Shown in pieces: positions 7,704-16,009 of a DNA stretch of 64,000 nucleotides. Made by a program: the position numbers and the translations under genes. The notes beneath the pieces are model-generated. The model did not search any database, was not told the origin of the DNA, and saw nothing but the letters and a program-made list of their open reading frames with translations. How positions within the stretch are numbered: the stretch's first letter is position 1; every line of letters begins with the position of its first letter. Origin of the DNA: UBA6898 sp964463135 (lineage in GTDB: Bacteria > Nitrospirota > Thermodesulfovibrionia > Thermodesulfovibrionales > UBA6898); contig CAYXBA010000013.1 in the NCBI GenBank assembly GCA_964463135.1, positions 54,780 through 118,779 on the forward strand. Direction: 5' to 3'.

Positions 7704-9368
7704 ATGCTGAAAGAACTGAACATACGGAACCTTGCGATCATTGATGATCTTACGGTCAGATTTGAAAAAGGGCTCAATGTCCTGACCGGTGAAACAGGAG
7801 CAGGCAAATCGATCATTGTAGATGCGCTCGGCCTGGCATTGGGGGACCGGGCCCAAAATGATCTGATCAAGGCAGGGGAAAAGGAAGCTACCATCCAGGC
7901 GTACTTTGAACTGGAAGATGACAGCGTATTTCCCGAGATCGGCATTGATGTCTCAGAAGGCATGGTGCTCAGGAGGATCATAGCCAGTTCTGGGAAAAGC
8001 AGGGCCTATATTAATGACTCCATGGTAACGCTCCAGACCCTGTCAGAGGTGGGCAAATCCCTTGTTGATATACACAGCCAGCATGAACATCAAAGTCTCC
8101 TTACGGCAGATAAACAGCGCCTTATCCTTGATTCTTACGGCAGCCATATGCACGAGATCGAGCAGGTGAGAGAGCTTTACGCAGTTGTGCAGTCGCTTAG
8201 GGAAGAGTTCCACGCCCTGACCGAAAGGATCAAGGAGCGGGCCCACAGGACAGATCTTCTCAGTTTTCAGATCAACGAAATAGAGTCAGCAGGCCTAAGG
8301 CCTGAGGAAAAACAGACTCTCGAAGAAGAGCGGAAGATCCTCTCCAATCTGAGCAGGCTGAAGGAGCTCACCGAGACCGCATATGCGCTCTTATATGAGG
8401 CTGATGGCGCATGCACTGAGAACCTGGCAAAGGTTGTCAATAAACTGCGGGATATGCAGGCGGTCGATCCCAGCATAGCTGATACCCTCAGTCTGGCAGA
8501 ATCAGCACTGCCGCTCCTTGAAGATGCTGCCATTGCGCTCAGGGTATTCAAGGATAAATACAATCTTGATCCTGAGCGTCTTGATCAGGTTCAGGACCGT
8601 CTCGAACAGCTCAAGAGGCTTCAGAAAAAATATGGGGAGAGCATCGAAGCAATTCTGGATTATAAAAGGGCCGCCTCTGAAGAGCTGGCATTGCTTGGGG
8701 CCTCTGAAGAGCGTCTGCAGGCAGTAGAATCAGAACTCAAGAAGAATGTTGAGGTCCTCCTGTCAGTTGCCCGGACTCTTTCAGAAAAGAGGAAAAAAAC
8801 GGCGAAGAAGATCGAGGACCTTATTGAGAAGACCCTGAGAGAACTGGCATTCAACAACGCGCAATTCCGGATCGAGATCAGCCAGGAGACTGACCCGGAG
8901 GGGAAATGCAAGATCAATTTCAATGGCATTGACCGGATCGACTTTCTCTTTTCAGCGAATATTGGCGAGCCGCTCAAGCCGCTCGCAAAGATAGCCTCAG
9001 GTGGGGAACTGTCAAGGGTCATGCTGGGACTGAAGAGCATACTGGCTGATGTTGACAATGTCCCGGTCCTGATCTTTGATGAAGTGGATGCCGGCATTGG
9101 CGGCAAAACAGCTGACAGCGTCGGGAAGAAGCTCCTCAGGATATCGGGGAAGCATCAGCTGATCTGTATTACGCACCTGCCGCAGATCGCAAGTCTGGCA
9201 GACCATCACTTGAAGATAGAGAAGCGGCAGAAGGCCAACAGGGTATCAGTTTCTGTTCTTGAACTTTCCGGGGCTGAGCGGCAGGATGAGATCGCGCGCA
9301 TGCTGAGCGGAACCGTCACTGAAATATCCCGCAGGCATGCTGAAGAGCTGCTGGAGAGAACGCGGTGA
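7704..9368 (+). CDS. recN: DNA repair protein RecN
   Basis: A 554-residue SMC-like ATPase of the usual RecN length. The N-terminal Walker A is GETGAGKSIIVDAL at about residues 30-44. VDIHSQHEHQSLL is the RecN-specific motif after it. A long coiled-coil region runs from about 150 to 370. The C-terminal ABC signature is ASGGELSRVMLGLK and Walker B is LIFDEVDAGIGG. It acts in recombinational repair of double-strand breaks. The stop overlaps the start of the following ferredoxin gene as GTGA. Confidence 0.97.
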   Translation: MLKELNIRNLAIIDDLTVRFEKGLNVLTGETGAGKSIIVDALGLALGDRAQNDLIKAGEKEATIQAYFELEDDSVFPEIGIDVSEGMVLRRIIASSGKSRAYINDSMVTLQTLSEVGKSLVDIHSQHEHQSLLTADKQRLILDSYGSHMHEIEQVRELYAVVQSLREEFHALTERIKERAHRTDLLSFQINEIESAGLRPEEKQTLEEERKILSNLSRLKELTETAYALLYEADGACTENLAKVVNKLRDMQAVDPSIADTLSLAESALPLLEDAAIALRVFKDKYNLDPERLDQVQDRLEQLKRLQKKYGESIEAILDYKRAASEELALLGASEERLQAVESELKKNVEVLLSVARTLSEKRKKTAKKIEDLIEKTLRELAFNNAQFRIEISQETDPEGKCKINFNGIDRIDFLFSANIGEPLKPLAKIASGGELSRVMLGLKSILADVDNVPVLIFDEVDAGIGGKTADSVGKKLLRISGKHQLICITHLPQIASLADHHLKIEKRQKANRVSVSVLELSGAERQDEIARMLSGTVTEISRRHAEELLERTR

Positions 9369-9577
9369 AAGGCAGCATTATCATTGACCCGGAATTATGC
9401 AAGGGCTGCGGCAATTGCATTGATGCCTGCCCCATGAAGGTCATTGCCATGACAAAACAGTTTAATAAGGTAGGCTATTTTATTGCGAGTCCGGTAGAGG
9501 CTGCGAAATGCACCGGGTGTGCGATCTGTGCGAACATGTGTCCGGAGATTGCCATTGCCGTCTATCAGGATGAATAG
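9365..9577 (+). CDS. Two-cluster 4Fe-4S ferredoxin-type protein
   Basis: A 70-residue protein with two 4Fe-4S motifs: CKGCGNCIDACP near residue 12 and CTGCAICANMCP near residue 48. It resembles the delta (ferredoxin) subunit of 2-oxoacid:ferredoxin oxidoreductases (VorD/KorD). No alpha, beta or gamma subunit genes are adjacent, so its partner is unknown. The start is a GTG that overlaps the recN TGA, suggesting coupled translation with recN. A free-standing electron carrier is equally possible. Confidence 0.85.
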   Translation: MKGSIIIDPELCKGCGNCIDACPMKVIAMTKQFNKVGYFIASPVEAAKCTGCAICANMCPEIAIAVYQDE

Positions 9578-9633
9578 CTCTCCATCTGCCGTCAGTGCGG
9601 ATATAATGCATATCTTCTGAAGGCCCGCTGCTC

Positions 9634-10818
9634 ATGAAAAAGAAGAAGATCGGCTTTGGAACGCAGGCAGTCCATGAGGGAGAAGGCCAGTTTCCTTATC
9701 ATCCTTCAAGCACCCCTATCTTTCAGTCCTCCACATTCTGCTTTGACACGATGGAAGAGGCTGGCAAAGTCACCCAGGGGAAACAGAAAGGTTTTGTCTA
9801 TACCAGGATTGGCAACCCTACGGTCGAGGCGTTTGAGAAGAAACTGTCTGTTCTTGAAAATGCAGAGGATGCGGTTGCCTTTGCATCGGGGATGGCTGCA
9901 CTGGCAGCTGTTTTTACGGAAGTCCTTACCCCTGGCGATGAGATGATATCGAGCAGCCATATTTACAGCGGTTCAAGAATATTTTTTGATCACATACTGA
10001 AGAAGAACGGCTGCACGGTCAGGTTCTTCGATCCGCATGAGAATATGTCCGAAAAGATATCGTCGCTGGTGAACGAGAAAACAAGACTTATTTTCTTCGA
10101 AACCCCGTCTAACCCCGAACTGAGCATTATTGATATGCGGGTAATCTCATCCCTTGCAAAGAAGCATGGACTTTTCAGCGTTATTGACAATACCTTTGCA
10201 ACACCATATCTTCAGCGCCCTCTGTTATACGGCATAGACTGTGTTGTCCATTCTGCAACAAAATATATCGGCGGCCACGGTGATGCAATAGGCGGCATCG
10301 TAGCGGGGTCACGGGAGTTCATCGGCCGGCTGAGAAGAACCATGCTGTTGTGTATGGGCGGATGCATCTCGCCTTTCAATGCATGGCTCTACCTCCGGGG
10401 CCTAAAGACGCTGCATATCCGCATGGATTACCACTGCCGTTCGGCAGGGCAGATTGCTGCATATCTTTCAGGCCATAAAAAGGTAAAGCGCGTATTATAT
10501 CCGGGGCTGGAAGACCATCCTGGCCATGCAATCGCAAAAAAACAGATGTCCGCTTTTGGCGGGATGGTCTCCTTTACCCTCAACAGCAGGAATGCCTGTA
10601 AGAGGTTCCTGAACAGCGTCAGATTATGTAAAATTGGCGTAAGTCTTGGAGACACGGAGACGCTCCTTATGAATACTGCACTTATGTTTCACGCCAATCG
10701 TTCGGATGCTGCATGCCGTAAGGCAGGAATAGATCCTTCCCTGATCAGGATCTCAACCGGACTTGAAGACCCTCGCGATATCATCGATGATATAAGCAGA
10801 GCGCTTAAATCAGTCTAA
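9634..10818 (+). CDS. Cys/Met-metabolism PLP-dependent lyase/synthase (cystathionine gamma-synthase or methionine gamma-lyase type)
   Basis: A 394-residue protein of the trans-sulfuration PLP family. FGTQAVHEGE opens the protein, YTRIGNPTVEAFEKKL carries the Tyr/Arg phosphate-cup residues, FASGMAAL is the Gly-rich cofactor loop, and VHSATKYIGGHGD carries the Schiff-base Lys. Family members act on cysteine, cystathionine, homocysteine or methionine in the cytosol. Sequence alone does not separate MetB, MetC, MetZ and MegL. The tail GIDPSLIRISTGLEDP is standard. It sits 56 bases after the ferredoxin gene and has no other methionine genes beside it. Confidence 0.85.
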   Translation: MKKKKIGFGTQAVHEGEGQFPYHPSSTPIFQSSTFCFDTMEEAGKVTQGKQKGFVYTRIGNPTVEAFEKKLSVLENAEDAVAFASGMAALAAVFTEVLTPGDEMISSSHIYSGSRIFFDHILKKNGCTVRFFDPHENMSEKISSLVNEKTRLIFFETPSNPELSIIDMRVISSLAKKHGLFSVIDNTFATPYLQRPLLYGIDCVVHSATKYIGGHGDAIGGIVAGSREFIGRLRRTMLLCMGGCISPFNAWLYLRGLKTLHIRMDYHCRSAGQIAAYLSGHKKVKRVLYPGLEDHPGHAIAKKQMSAFGGMVSFTLNSRNACKRFLNSVRLCKIGVSLGDTETLLMNTALMFHANRSDAACRKAGIDPSLIRISTGLEDPRDIIDDISRALKSV

Positions 10819-10874
10819 CCGCCTTCACCTCAGATATGTTTTTATGAAATACCGGCCTATTCCGAGGTGCGTCG

Positions 10875-10903
10875 TTGACATCGGAAATGTTCTTGTTTAA
10901 AGT
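10875..10903 (+). promoter_or_regulatory. Sigma70-type promoter with the start codon at the expected +1
   Basis: TTGACA (10875-10880), a 17-base spacer, then TAAAGT (10898-10903). Six bases separate the -10 box from the ATG at 10910, exactly where transcription should start. No Shine-Dalgarno sequence is present. The arrangement predicts a leaderless mRNA. Confidence 0.55.
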
Positions 10904-10909
10904 TATGGT

Positions 10910-12226
10910 ATGACTGAAACCCGTGAAGAGCACTCAAATGCGATAATATCGCAGATCCGGAAGCGCATCCTCACGGTCAATATCACGGTGAGCGTTGTTA
11001 TTCTGGCCTTGCTGGTTATTTTATTTCGTTATGCTTTTCCCCCTATCATACCCTTTATCAGCTATCTTCCTGACGTATCGATTTCGATTGTTGTCGCTGC
11101 AATTTTTTTTCTGTCTGCCATGGGCATGTATCTGGCGATGCAGTTGTCAAAAGAAACGATCAGGATCATTCAGGATTACAGCAACAGGCTCGAGCGGATG
11201 CTGAGTATTACCCGCGACCTGAGGGAAGAGGTCTATGGAGATATCCTTCTCGAAAAGATCATGGACTATGCCCTTTCCATTACCCGCTCTGAAGCCGGCT
11301 CCCTGCTCCTGATGGACGACGAAAACAGGCTGGTATTTAAGATCGTGCGTGGCGAAAAGGCATCTCAGCTGGTCGGGACCTCGATGGAACTGGGGAAAGG
11401 GATAACCGGGCAGGTGGCGCTCGACGGTAAGCCAGTCTCCATTGATAACGTAAAGAAGAATACCCATTTCAATCCGGAATATGATGCCTTGACCGGTTTT
11501 GAAACGAAATCGATCCTCTGCGTTCCACTCAAAACAAAAGCAGGTGTTGTCGGCGCGCTGGCGGTGCTCAATAAGGAAGGCGGCCACCATTACCGCCAGA
11601 GAGATGAGGAGATCCTTAGCTATCTTGCGGAGCAGGCGGCTATTTCGATCATCAAGACAAAATTCGTCGAGGACCAGAAGAATTATGAAATACACCTTAC
11701 AGAACTGCTCCTCGAGACCATAGATTTTCAGCAGCCGGAAAAGAAGGGGCATGCGCTCAGAGTTGCACGGTACTGTAATGTGATGGCAAACGCGCTTGAC
11801 CTGTCCATGGAGCAGAAGAAAAGGCTGTATTTTGCGAGTCTTCTCCATGATGTCGGCTTTCTTAAGCTTGACTCCGATGAGGCATACAAAAAAGAAATTT
11901 ACATGCAGCATCCGGTGATCGGGTACGAGATGATCAGACCGATCACATTCTATGCCGAAATTGCGCCGTTCATACTGTACCATCACAAACAATATGATGG
12001 GAATGGGTATCCGCTTTCAAAGCTCGCGGGAGATGAGATCCCGCTTGAAGCACGCATGATAGCGATAGCCGAGGTCTTTGATGCGATGACGAGCACCCTA
12101 TCGTACAAGGTCCCGGTGAGCTATGAAGATGCGCTTAAGGAGCTAAAACTGAAGTCAGGGACGCAGTTCGACCCCAAGCTGGTCGATCTCTTTATAAGCA
12201 ATATTACTCCCGAGCATATGAAATAG
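10910..12226 (+). CDS. Membrane-anchored GAF / HD-GYP domain protein (putative c-di-GMP phosphodiesterase)
   Basis: A 438-residue protein. Two membrane segments lie near residues 22-44 and 58-82, followed by a GAF domain at about 110-245 (SEAGSLLLMDDENRLVF, GKGITGQVALDGKPV). The C-terminal HD-GYP domain (about 265-430) has HALRVARYC, LLHDVGFLK (the HD pair) and HHKQYDGNGYP (the GYP loop). HD-GYP domains hydrolyse cyclic di-GMP to GMP. The GAF domain probably binds a small ligand or reports cell state. The gene has its own promoter, with the ATG at the predicted transcription start. Confidence 0.88.
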   Translation: MTETREEHSNAIISQIRKRILTVNITVSVVILALLVILFRYAFPPIIPFISYLPDVSISIVVAAIFFLSAMGMYLAMQLSKETIRIIQDYSNRLERMLSITRDLREEVYGDILLEKIMDYALSITRSEAGSLLLMDDENRLVFKIVRGEKASQLVGTSMELGKGITGQVALDGKPVSIDNVKKNTHFNPEYDALTGFETKSILCVPLKTKAGVVGALAVLNKEGGHHYRQRDEEILSYLAEQAAISIIKTKFVEDQKNYEIHLTELLLETIDFQQPEKKGHALRVARYCNVMANALDLSMEQKKRLYFASLLHDVGFLKLDSDEAYKKEIYMQHPVIGYEMIRPITFYAEIAPFILYHHKQYDGNGYPLSKLAGDEIPLEARMIAIAEVFDAMTSTLSYKVPVSYEDALKELKLKSGTQFDPKLVDLFISNITPEHMK

Positions 12227-12293
12227 CGGACAGGTGACAACTGCATAGTCCCCTGCGAAACCCCAAGCCAGACCGCAATCCGACCCGCTGCCA

Positions 12294-13061
12294 ATGAGAT
12301 ATATCAAACTGCTGCTTGAATACGATGGGTCAAATTATCAGGGCTGGCAGTCACAAAAGTCAGGCAATACGATCCAGGACGTGCTGCGCGAAAGGGTTGC
12401 CCGGCTTACCGGAGATGAGCTCCGTATTACCGGCGCAAGCCGGACTGACGCAGGAGTACATGCACTCGGCCAGGTCGCTGCCTTCAGCACAGCCTCGCAT
12501 CTGACCACCGATGTGCTGAAAAGAGCATTGAATGCAACGTTACCGCACGATATCCGGGCTGTCACCTTAGAAGAAACAGATGGCACATTCCACCCGCGCT
12601 TTGATGCAGTGAAAAAAAAGTATGTCTATTTTATAGCCCAGGGCAGAAACGAGTCAGCATTCCTTCACAAATACTGCTGGCAGATTAGGTCAGCCCTGGA
12701 TCTCGATGCAATGAGGCAGGCGGCAGCGGTGATGCTCGGCGAACATGACTTTTCTTCTCTCAGGGGCTCAGGATGCAGCGCGAAGACAACGGTGCGGAAT
12801 ATTCATCTGCTCGAAATAACGGGTCTTAAGGCCATGGAGTTTATGACGGTTCAGATGAGAGGAGATTTCATCAGGATATCCATAGAAGCCAACGCCTTTC
12901 TGCGGCATATGGTCAGAAATATTGTCGGCACTCTTGTAGAGGTAGGGCGGAACAGGATAGCAGTAAGAGATGTGCCCGCCATACTCGATGCACGGGACAG
13001 AACAAGGGCAGGCCCTACTGCTCCTGCGGGAGGACTTTTTCTTGAGAGGGTCTATTACTGA
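12294..13061 (+). CDS. truA: tRNA pseudouridine(38-40) synthase TruA
   Basis: A 255-residue TruA of normal length. LEYDGSNYQGWQSQ opens the protein, and GASRTDAGVHALGQVAAF carries the catalytic Asp in RTDAGVHA. Later motifs are FHPRFDAVKKKYVYFI and FLRHMVRNIVGTLVEVG. It converts uridines 38-40 of tRNA anticodon arms to pseudouridine. Its 3' end overlaps the convergent HD-domain gene by 47 bases. Confidence 0.96.
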   Translation: MRYIKLLLEYDGSNYQGWQSQKSGNTIQDVLRERVARLTGDELRITGASRTDAGVHALGQVAAFSTASHLTTDVLKRALNATLPHDIRAVTLEETDGTFHPRFDAVKKKYVYFIAQGRNESAFLHKYCWQIRSALDLDAMRQAAAVMLGEHDFSSLRGSGCSAKTTVRNIHLLEITGLKAMEFMTVQMRGDFIRISIEANAFLRHMVRNIVGTLVEVGRNRIAVRDVPAILDARDRTRAGPTAPAGGLFLERVYY

Positions 13062-13605
13062 AAAGCCGGTGGAGTTCATCAAATGCCGCCAGCTTATCCG
13101 GCCCGAACTTCTCCAGTTCAGCCCTTGCCTGATCCACGGATTTTTCGTGACGGAGCCGGCCGCTGCTTTTTGAATAGAACTTATCAGCATAGCAGATGAT
13201 CTTCTCCTCAATGGTCAGAGGCCTCATATCCCGCTGCGGCAGTGAAAGATCATGCGTCTTGATGTCGTCAATAGTAATACCAATGCCGACATGCCTTTCA
13301 CAGACCAGCGCGTGCAGCGGATAGCCCTCTTTTTCAAGAAGCTCTCTCCCGAGATATCCGTGGCAAATATAGGGCTCTTTTCCGTGACATCCAAGCTCAG
13401 GCGCATATACATAAACAATGCCGATATCATGAAGCATGGCTGCCTCCCTGATAAAGGTGAGATCAGGTGAAAGGTGACTGACATTCTCAGCCACTACGAG
13501 GGCCTTGACCATGACCATGCTGCCGTGCTCCACAAGGATATTAAAGGCAGCCGAGCCAGGTTTAAAATGCCTGGTAATGATAATCAATGGATCCATAGTA
13601 TGCAC
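13015..13605 (-). CDS. HD-domain hydrolase, uncharacterised
   Basis: A 196-residue protein with an HD-superfamily metal site. H27 in the N-terminal helix, AMLHDIGI (the HD pair), ICHGYLGRELL and a later CERHVG plus CYADKFYSK give the usual H...HD...H...D pattern. Such proteins are metal-dependent phosphohydrolases, often acting on nucleotides; the substrate here is unknown. A second ATG at 13596 is an equally good start. The 3' end overlaps truA by 47 bases on the opposite strand, so the two genes share sequence at their tails. Confidence 0.75.
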   Translation of the reverse strand: MHTMDPLIIITRHFKPGSAAFNILVEHGSMVMVKALVVAENVSHLSPDLTFIREAAMLHDIGIVYVYAPELGCHGKEPYICHGYLGRELLEKEGYPLHALVCERHVGIGITIDDIKTHDLSLPQRDMRPLTIEEKIICYADKFYSKSSGRLRHEKSVDQARAELEKFGPDKLAAFDELHRLFSNRPSQEKVLPQEQ

Positions 13606-13769
13606 TCTTCACACAAATATAATTCTAGCAGAGAAGTGTTGAGGATTGGGGAGAACATAAAAAATCAGCAGATAATAAAACCTCTGAAGATATTGCTTGA
13701 CCTTGATGAAATTCAAACTATAATGAAAGTAAGCAGTGTATTCTTTCTGACTTTAAGGGGGGAAGAAAG

Positions 13770-13982
13770 ATGGTCTGTCCGATTTGTAGTCGCCAGCTTC
13801 TGCCGGCAGGAATCAAAATGGTCGAGAGCATGGACAGTTCTGATGGTGCCGTCATGTCAGTCCAGAACACCTATCAGTGCAGGAATGTGGTCTGCGAATC
13901 CTTCACTGAAGACTATATCTGGACGTTCAATGGCGAAAGTTTCATTATGCACCATATCGAGAGGCATCGCGAAGCAGCCTAG
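13770..13982 (+). CDS. Small zinc-ribbon-like protein, hypothetical
   Basis: A 70-residue protein with CPIC at residues 3-6 and a later CRNVVC pair, giving a possible four-Cys zinc site. The C-terminal stretch YIWTFNGESFIMHHIERH has several His residues. A very strong ribosome-binding site (AAGGGGGGAAGAAAG) lies directly before the ATG, which supports translation although the protein is short. I do not recognise the family. A longer overlapping frame at 13474-13989 lacks these features and is not annotated. Confidence 0.6.
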   Translation: MVCPICSRQLLPAGIKMVESMDSSDGAVMSVQNTYQCRNVVCESFTEDYIWTFNGESFIMHHIERHREAA

Positions 13983-14001
13983 ACGTTGAGGACTCTGTAA
14001 G

Positions 14002-14023
14002 GAGCCGCGTTTTGCAGCGGCTC
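14002..14023 (+). terminator. Hairpin after the zinc-ribbon gene, possible terminator
   Basis: GAGCCGC pairs with GCGGCTC across an 8-base loop, about 20 bases after the stop at 13982. There is no clean run of T after the stem, so an intrinsic terminator is only possible. Confidence 0.4.
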
Positions 14024-14078
14024 TGCCTGCCTATTTTCACGTTTCAAATCCATTCTTAGGTGCCGCAGCCTCCGGGGA

Positions 14079-14089
14079 TTTGCTATAAT
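14079..14089 (+). promoter_or_regulatory. Extended -10 promoter (TTTGCTATAAT)
   Basis: TTTGCTATAAT has a perfect -10 box with the TGn extension. It lies 11 bases before the ATG at 14101. The same 11-mer recurs at 56097 and 61481, each time before a plus-strand gene. Confidence 0.55.
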
Positions 14090-14100
14090 TTCTCCCGGAC

Positions 14101-14562
14101 ATGAAAATCAGGAACAAGATACAATTAGCATTCTCGCAAGACAAGATATGGGACCTTATTGCTGACCCTGCGCAGATGAAAGCATGGAACCCGCGGATAA
14201 GGGAGGTTGTGCCAATCACACTCGGCAGGCCGAAAGCAAACTCCCGTTATCGCATACGGTACAAGCTGGGCAACAGGGAGAGCAACTATTTCGCCGAGAT
14301 AATGGAATATGAAGAGGCATCGCGGTTTGTCCTTCATCTGGAAGGCGGCGCTCTTCAGAAAAAAGGTTATATTCAGGAGACTTTTGAGCTGGCACCAAAT
14401 AACAAAGGGGTTCTGCTGTCACAGCAGATCTTAATAGAACGAGGCGGTCTGAGCATTCCTGAGCGGCTGATGCTGCGGCTGCGCAATCGGGTAGGCCGCT
14501 ATTCCGGGAAAAAATATTTGTCACAGCTTATCGGAATGGCAGGGGCTGCGCCTCGGCAATAG
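14101..14562 (+). CDS. SRPBCC (START/polyketide-cyclase fold) family protein
   Basis: A 153-residue protein. IQLAFSQDKIWDLIADPAQMKAWNPRIREV is the usual opening of the SRPBCC ligand-binding fold: a beta strand followed by the W-D-L-I-A-D-P helix. The middle has alternating strands (YRIRYKLGNRESNYFAEI). The long C-terminal helix with RLMLRLRNR also fits. These proteins bind hydrophobic ligands in a deep cavity; the ligand here is unknown. It has its own extended -10 promoter and no Shine-Dalgarno sequence. Confidence 0.65.
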   Translation: MKIRNKIQLAFSQDKIWDLIADPAQMKAWNPRIREVVPITLGRPKANSRYRIRYKLGNRESNYFAEIMEYEEASRFVLHLEGGALQKKGYIQETFELAPNNKGVLLSQQILIERGGLSIPERLMLRLRNRVGRYSGKKYLSQLIGMAGAAPRQ

Positions 14563-14566
14563 GGTC

Positions 14567-15211
14567 TCAGCCTTTGTCTATCTTCACGCCCCTGAAGGTT
14601 CCCATGAGCTCTGCCTTCAATGCCCCGAACTTGTTTTCTCCGCTGCACCGGATAACGACGTTCCTGTATCCTTTTGCCGCCTTGTCATAGGAGGTGAGTA
14701 TACTCTGAAGGCTGAACCCATATTTTCTGATGATATCGGCCACTTCTCTCACAGAACCAGGTTTGTCCTCAACAGTAACGGCCACCCGGTGGCCGCCGTG
14801 CCTGACACCGGTGATATCAACAAGCACCCTGAAGATGTCCCTGTCAGATATGATGCCTACGACCTTCCCGCCTTCCACGACCGGAAGAGAACCGATGTTG
14901 TTGTCCAGCATAAGCATTGCAGCCTCTTCGATCGGAGAATCCGGCGCTATGATGAAGACCTTGGTCTTCATCATCTCTTTCACCCTGGTCGTTGCGAGAA
15001 GGTAATGAAGTTCATAAACATCAAGAGATGTAGCCTTGGAAGGACTGAACTCCCTGATGTCTCTGTCTGAAATGATACCCTTCAGGCGCTCATCCTTTAC
15101 TACCGGGATATGCTTTATCTTTTTTTCTTTCATGAGCCTGACCGCATCAGAAACGCTGCTGTCAGGAGCAATGGTTATAATCTTTCTCGTCATCCATTCA
15201 GAAACGAACAT
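14567..15211 (-). CDS. CBS-pair / ACT domain protein (AcuB-like)
   Basis: A 214-residue protein. Two CBS motifs form one Bateman module: residues 7-55 (MTRKIITIAPDSSVSDAVRLM, then GIISDRDIREF) and about 75-130 (MKTKVFIIAPDSPIEEAA, then GIISDRDIFRVL). An ACT domain covers about 142-214 (VAVTVEDKPGSVREVADIIR). CBS pairs bind adenosine nucleotides and ACT domains bind amino acids, so a regulatory role is likely. A strong AGGAGG ribosome-binding site precedes the ATG at 15211. It lies 93 bases after livF on the same strand, across a repeat. Confidence 0.85.
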   Translation of the reverse strand: MFVSEWMTRKIITIAPDSSVSDAVRLMKEKKIKHIPVVKDERLKGIISDRDIREFSPSKATSLDVYELHYLLATTRVKEMMKTKVFIIAPDSPIEEAAMLMLDNNIGSLPVVEGGKVVGIISDRDIFRVLVDITGVRHGGHRVAVTVEDKPGSVREVADIIRKYGFSLQSILTSYDKAAKGYRNVVIRCSGENKFGALKAELMGTFRGVKIDKG

Positions 15212-15230
15212 GATAAATACCTCCTAATAA

Positions 15231-15300
15231 GTAACGCGTAATGAGTAAAGTGTAATGAGAAGATTTCTCTCTGTCACCCATCACGTATTACGCATCACGG
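15231..15300. repeat. Imperfect inverted repeat with GTAACGCGTAAT/ATTACGCATCAC arms
   Basis: The left arm begins GTAACGCGTAATGAG and the right arm ends ATTACGCATCACGG, an imperfect reverse complement. The sequence fills the gap between livF and the CBS-ACT gene. A related stretch occurs inside the tolB signal-peptide region near 44001-44028, so it may belong to a dispersed short repeat family. Confidence 0.4.
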
Positions 15301-15304
15301 TCTT

Positions 15305-16009
15305 TTATACTCCCAGATATGCTTTCTTCACATGTTCATCATTGAGCAGTGCCCGGCCTGTTCCCTGAAGGGTTATTCTGCCGGTCTCAAGCACATATGC
15401 CCTGTCAGCGATCGAAAGGGTCTGCTTGGTGTTCTGCTCAACGATCAGCACAGTGGTCCCGGATTCCCGTATCCGCTTTATGATATTGAATACCTCGCGG
15501 ACAAGGATAGGGGCAAGTCCAAGAGAAGGTTCATCGAACATCAGCAGCTTTGGCAATGCCATCAAGCCTCTTCCGATAGCAACCATCTGCTGCTCCCCTC
15601 CGCTCAATGTGCCCGAGATCTGCCTTCTGCGGTCCCTGAGTATCGGAAATAACTCAAATACCGTCTCCTTTGTCTTCTGCCTCTGTTTCTTCGCCTCACC
15701 CTTCAACGAGCCCATGTCCAGGTTTTCTTCGACCGTCATCTCCACAAACAGTCTTCTCGCCTCGGGACAGAGGGCCAATCCTTTTTCAATAAGCCGGTAA
15801 GGCTCTACGTTATGAATTGTCTGGCCGTCAAAGACCACCTCGCCCCTTGCAGGTCGCACGATGCCCGAAATGGTCTTTAATATGGTCGATTTTCCTGCCC
15901 CGTTGGCTCCAATGAGCGCGACGATCTCACTCTTCTGCACTGCAAAGGATACATCCCATATCACCTGGACATCGCCATAGAAAACGTCTATGTTTCTAAT
16001 CTCAAGCAT
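15305..16009 (-). CDS. livF: Branched-chain amino acid ABC transporter ATP-binding protein LivF
   Basis: A 234-residue ABC ATPase. Walker A is GANGAGKST, the signature is LSGGEQQMVAIGRGLM, and Walker B is LLMFDEPSLGLAP. The SLGLAPILV stretch and a C-terminal VLETGRI mark the LivF subgroup. I start it at the ATG at 16009 (MLEIRNIDVFYGD), which overlaps livG by 8 bases; the longer frame inside livG is unlikely. It works with LivG to power import through LivHM. Confidence 0.93.
   Translation of the reverse strand: MLEIRNIDVFYGDVQVIWDVSFAVQKSEIVALIGANGAGKSTILKTISGIVRPARGEVVFDGQTIHNVEPYRLIEKGLALCPEARRLFVEMTVEENLDMGSLKGEAKKQRQKTKETVFELFPILRDRRRQISGTLSGGEQQMVAIGRGLMALPKLLMFDEPSLGLAPILVREVFNIIKRIRESGTTVLIVEQNTKQTLSIADRAYVLETGRITLQGTGRALLNDEHVKKAYLGV

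Noticed and set aside
11147..11992. 281-residue open frame opposite the GAF/HD-GYP gene
   Set aside because: The plus strand has clear GAF and HD-GYP motifs; this frame is a shadow.
13474..13989. 171-residue open frame on the plus strand covering the zinc-ribbon gene
   Set aside because: It begins inside the opposite-strand HD-domain gene, has no family-like motifs, and the 13770-13982 frame has the strong ribosome-binding site and Cys pairs.
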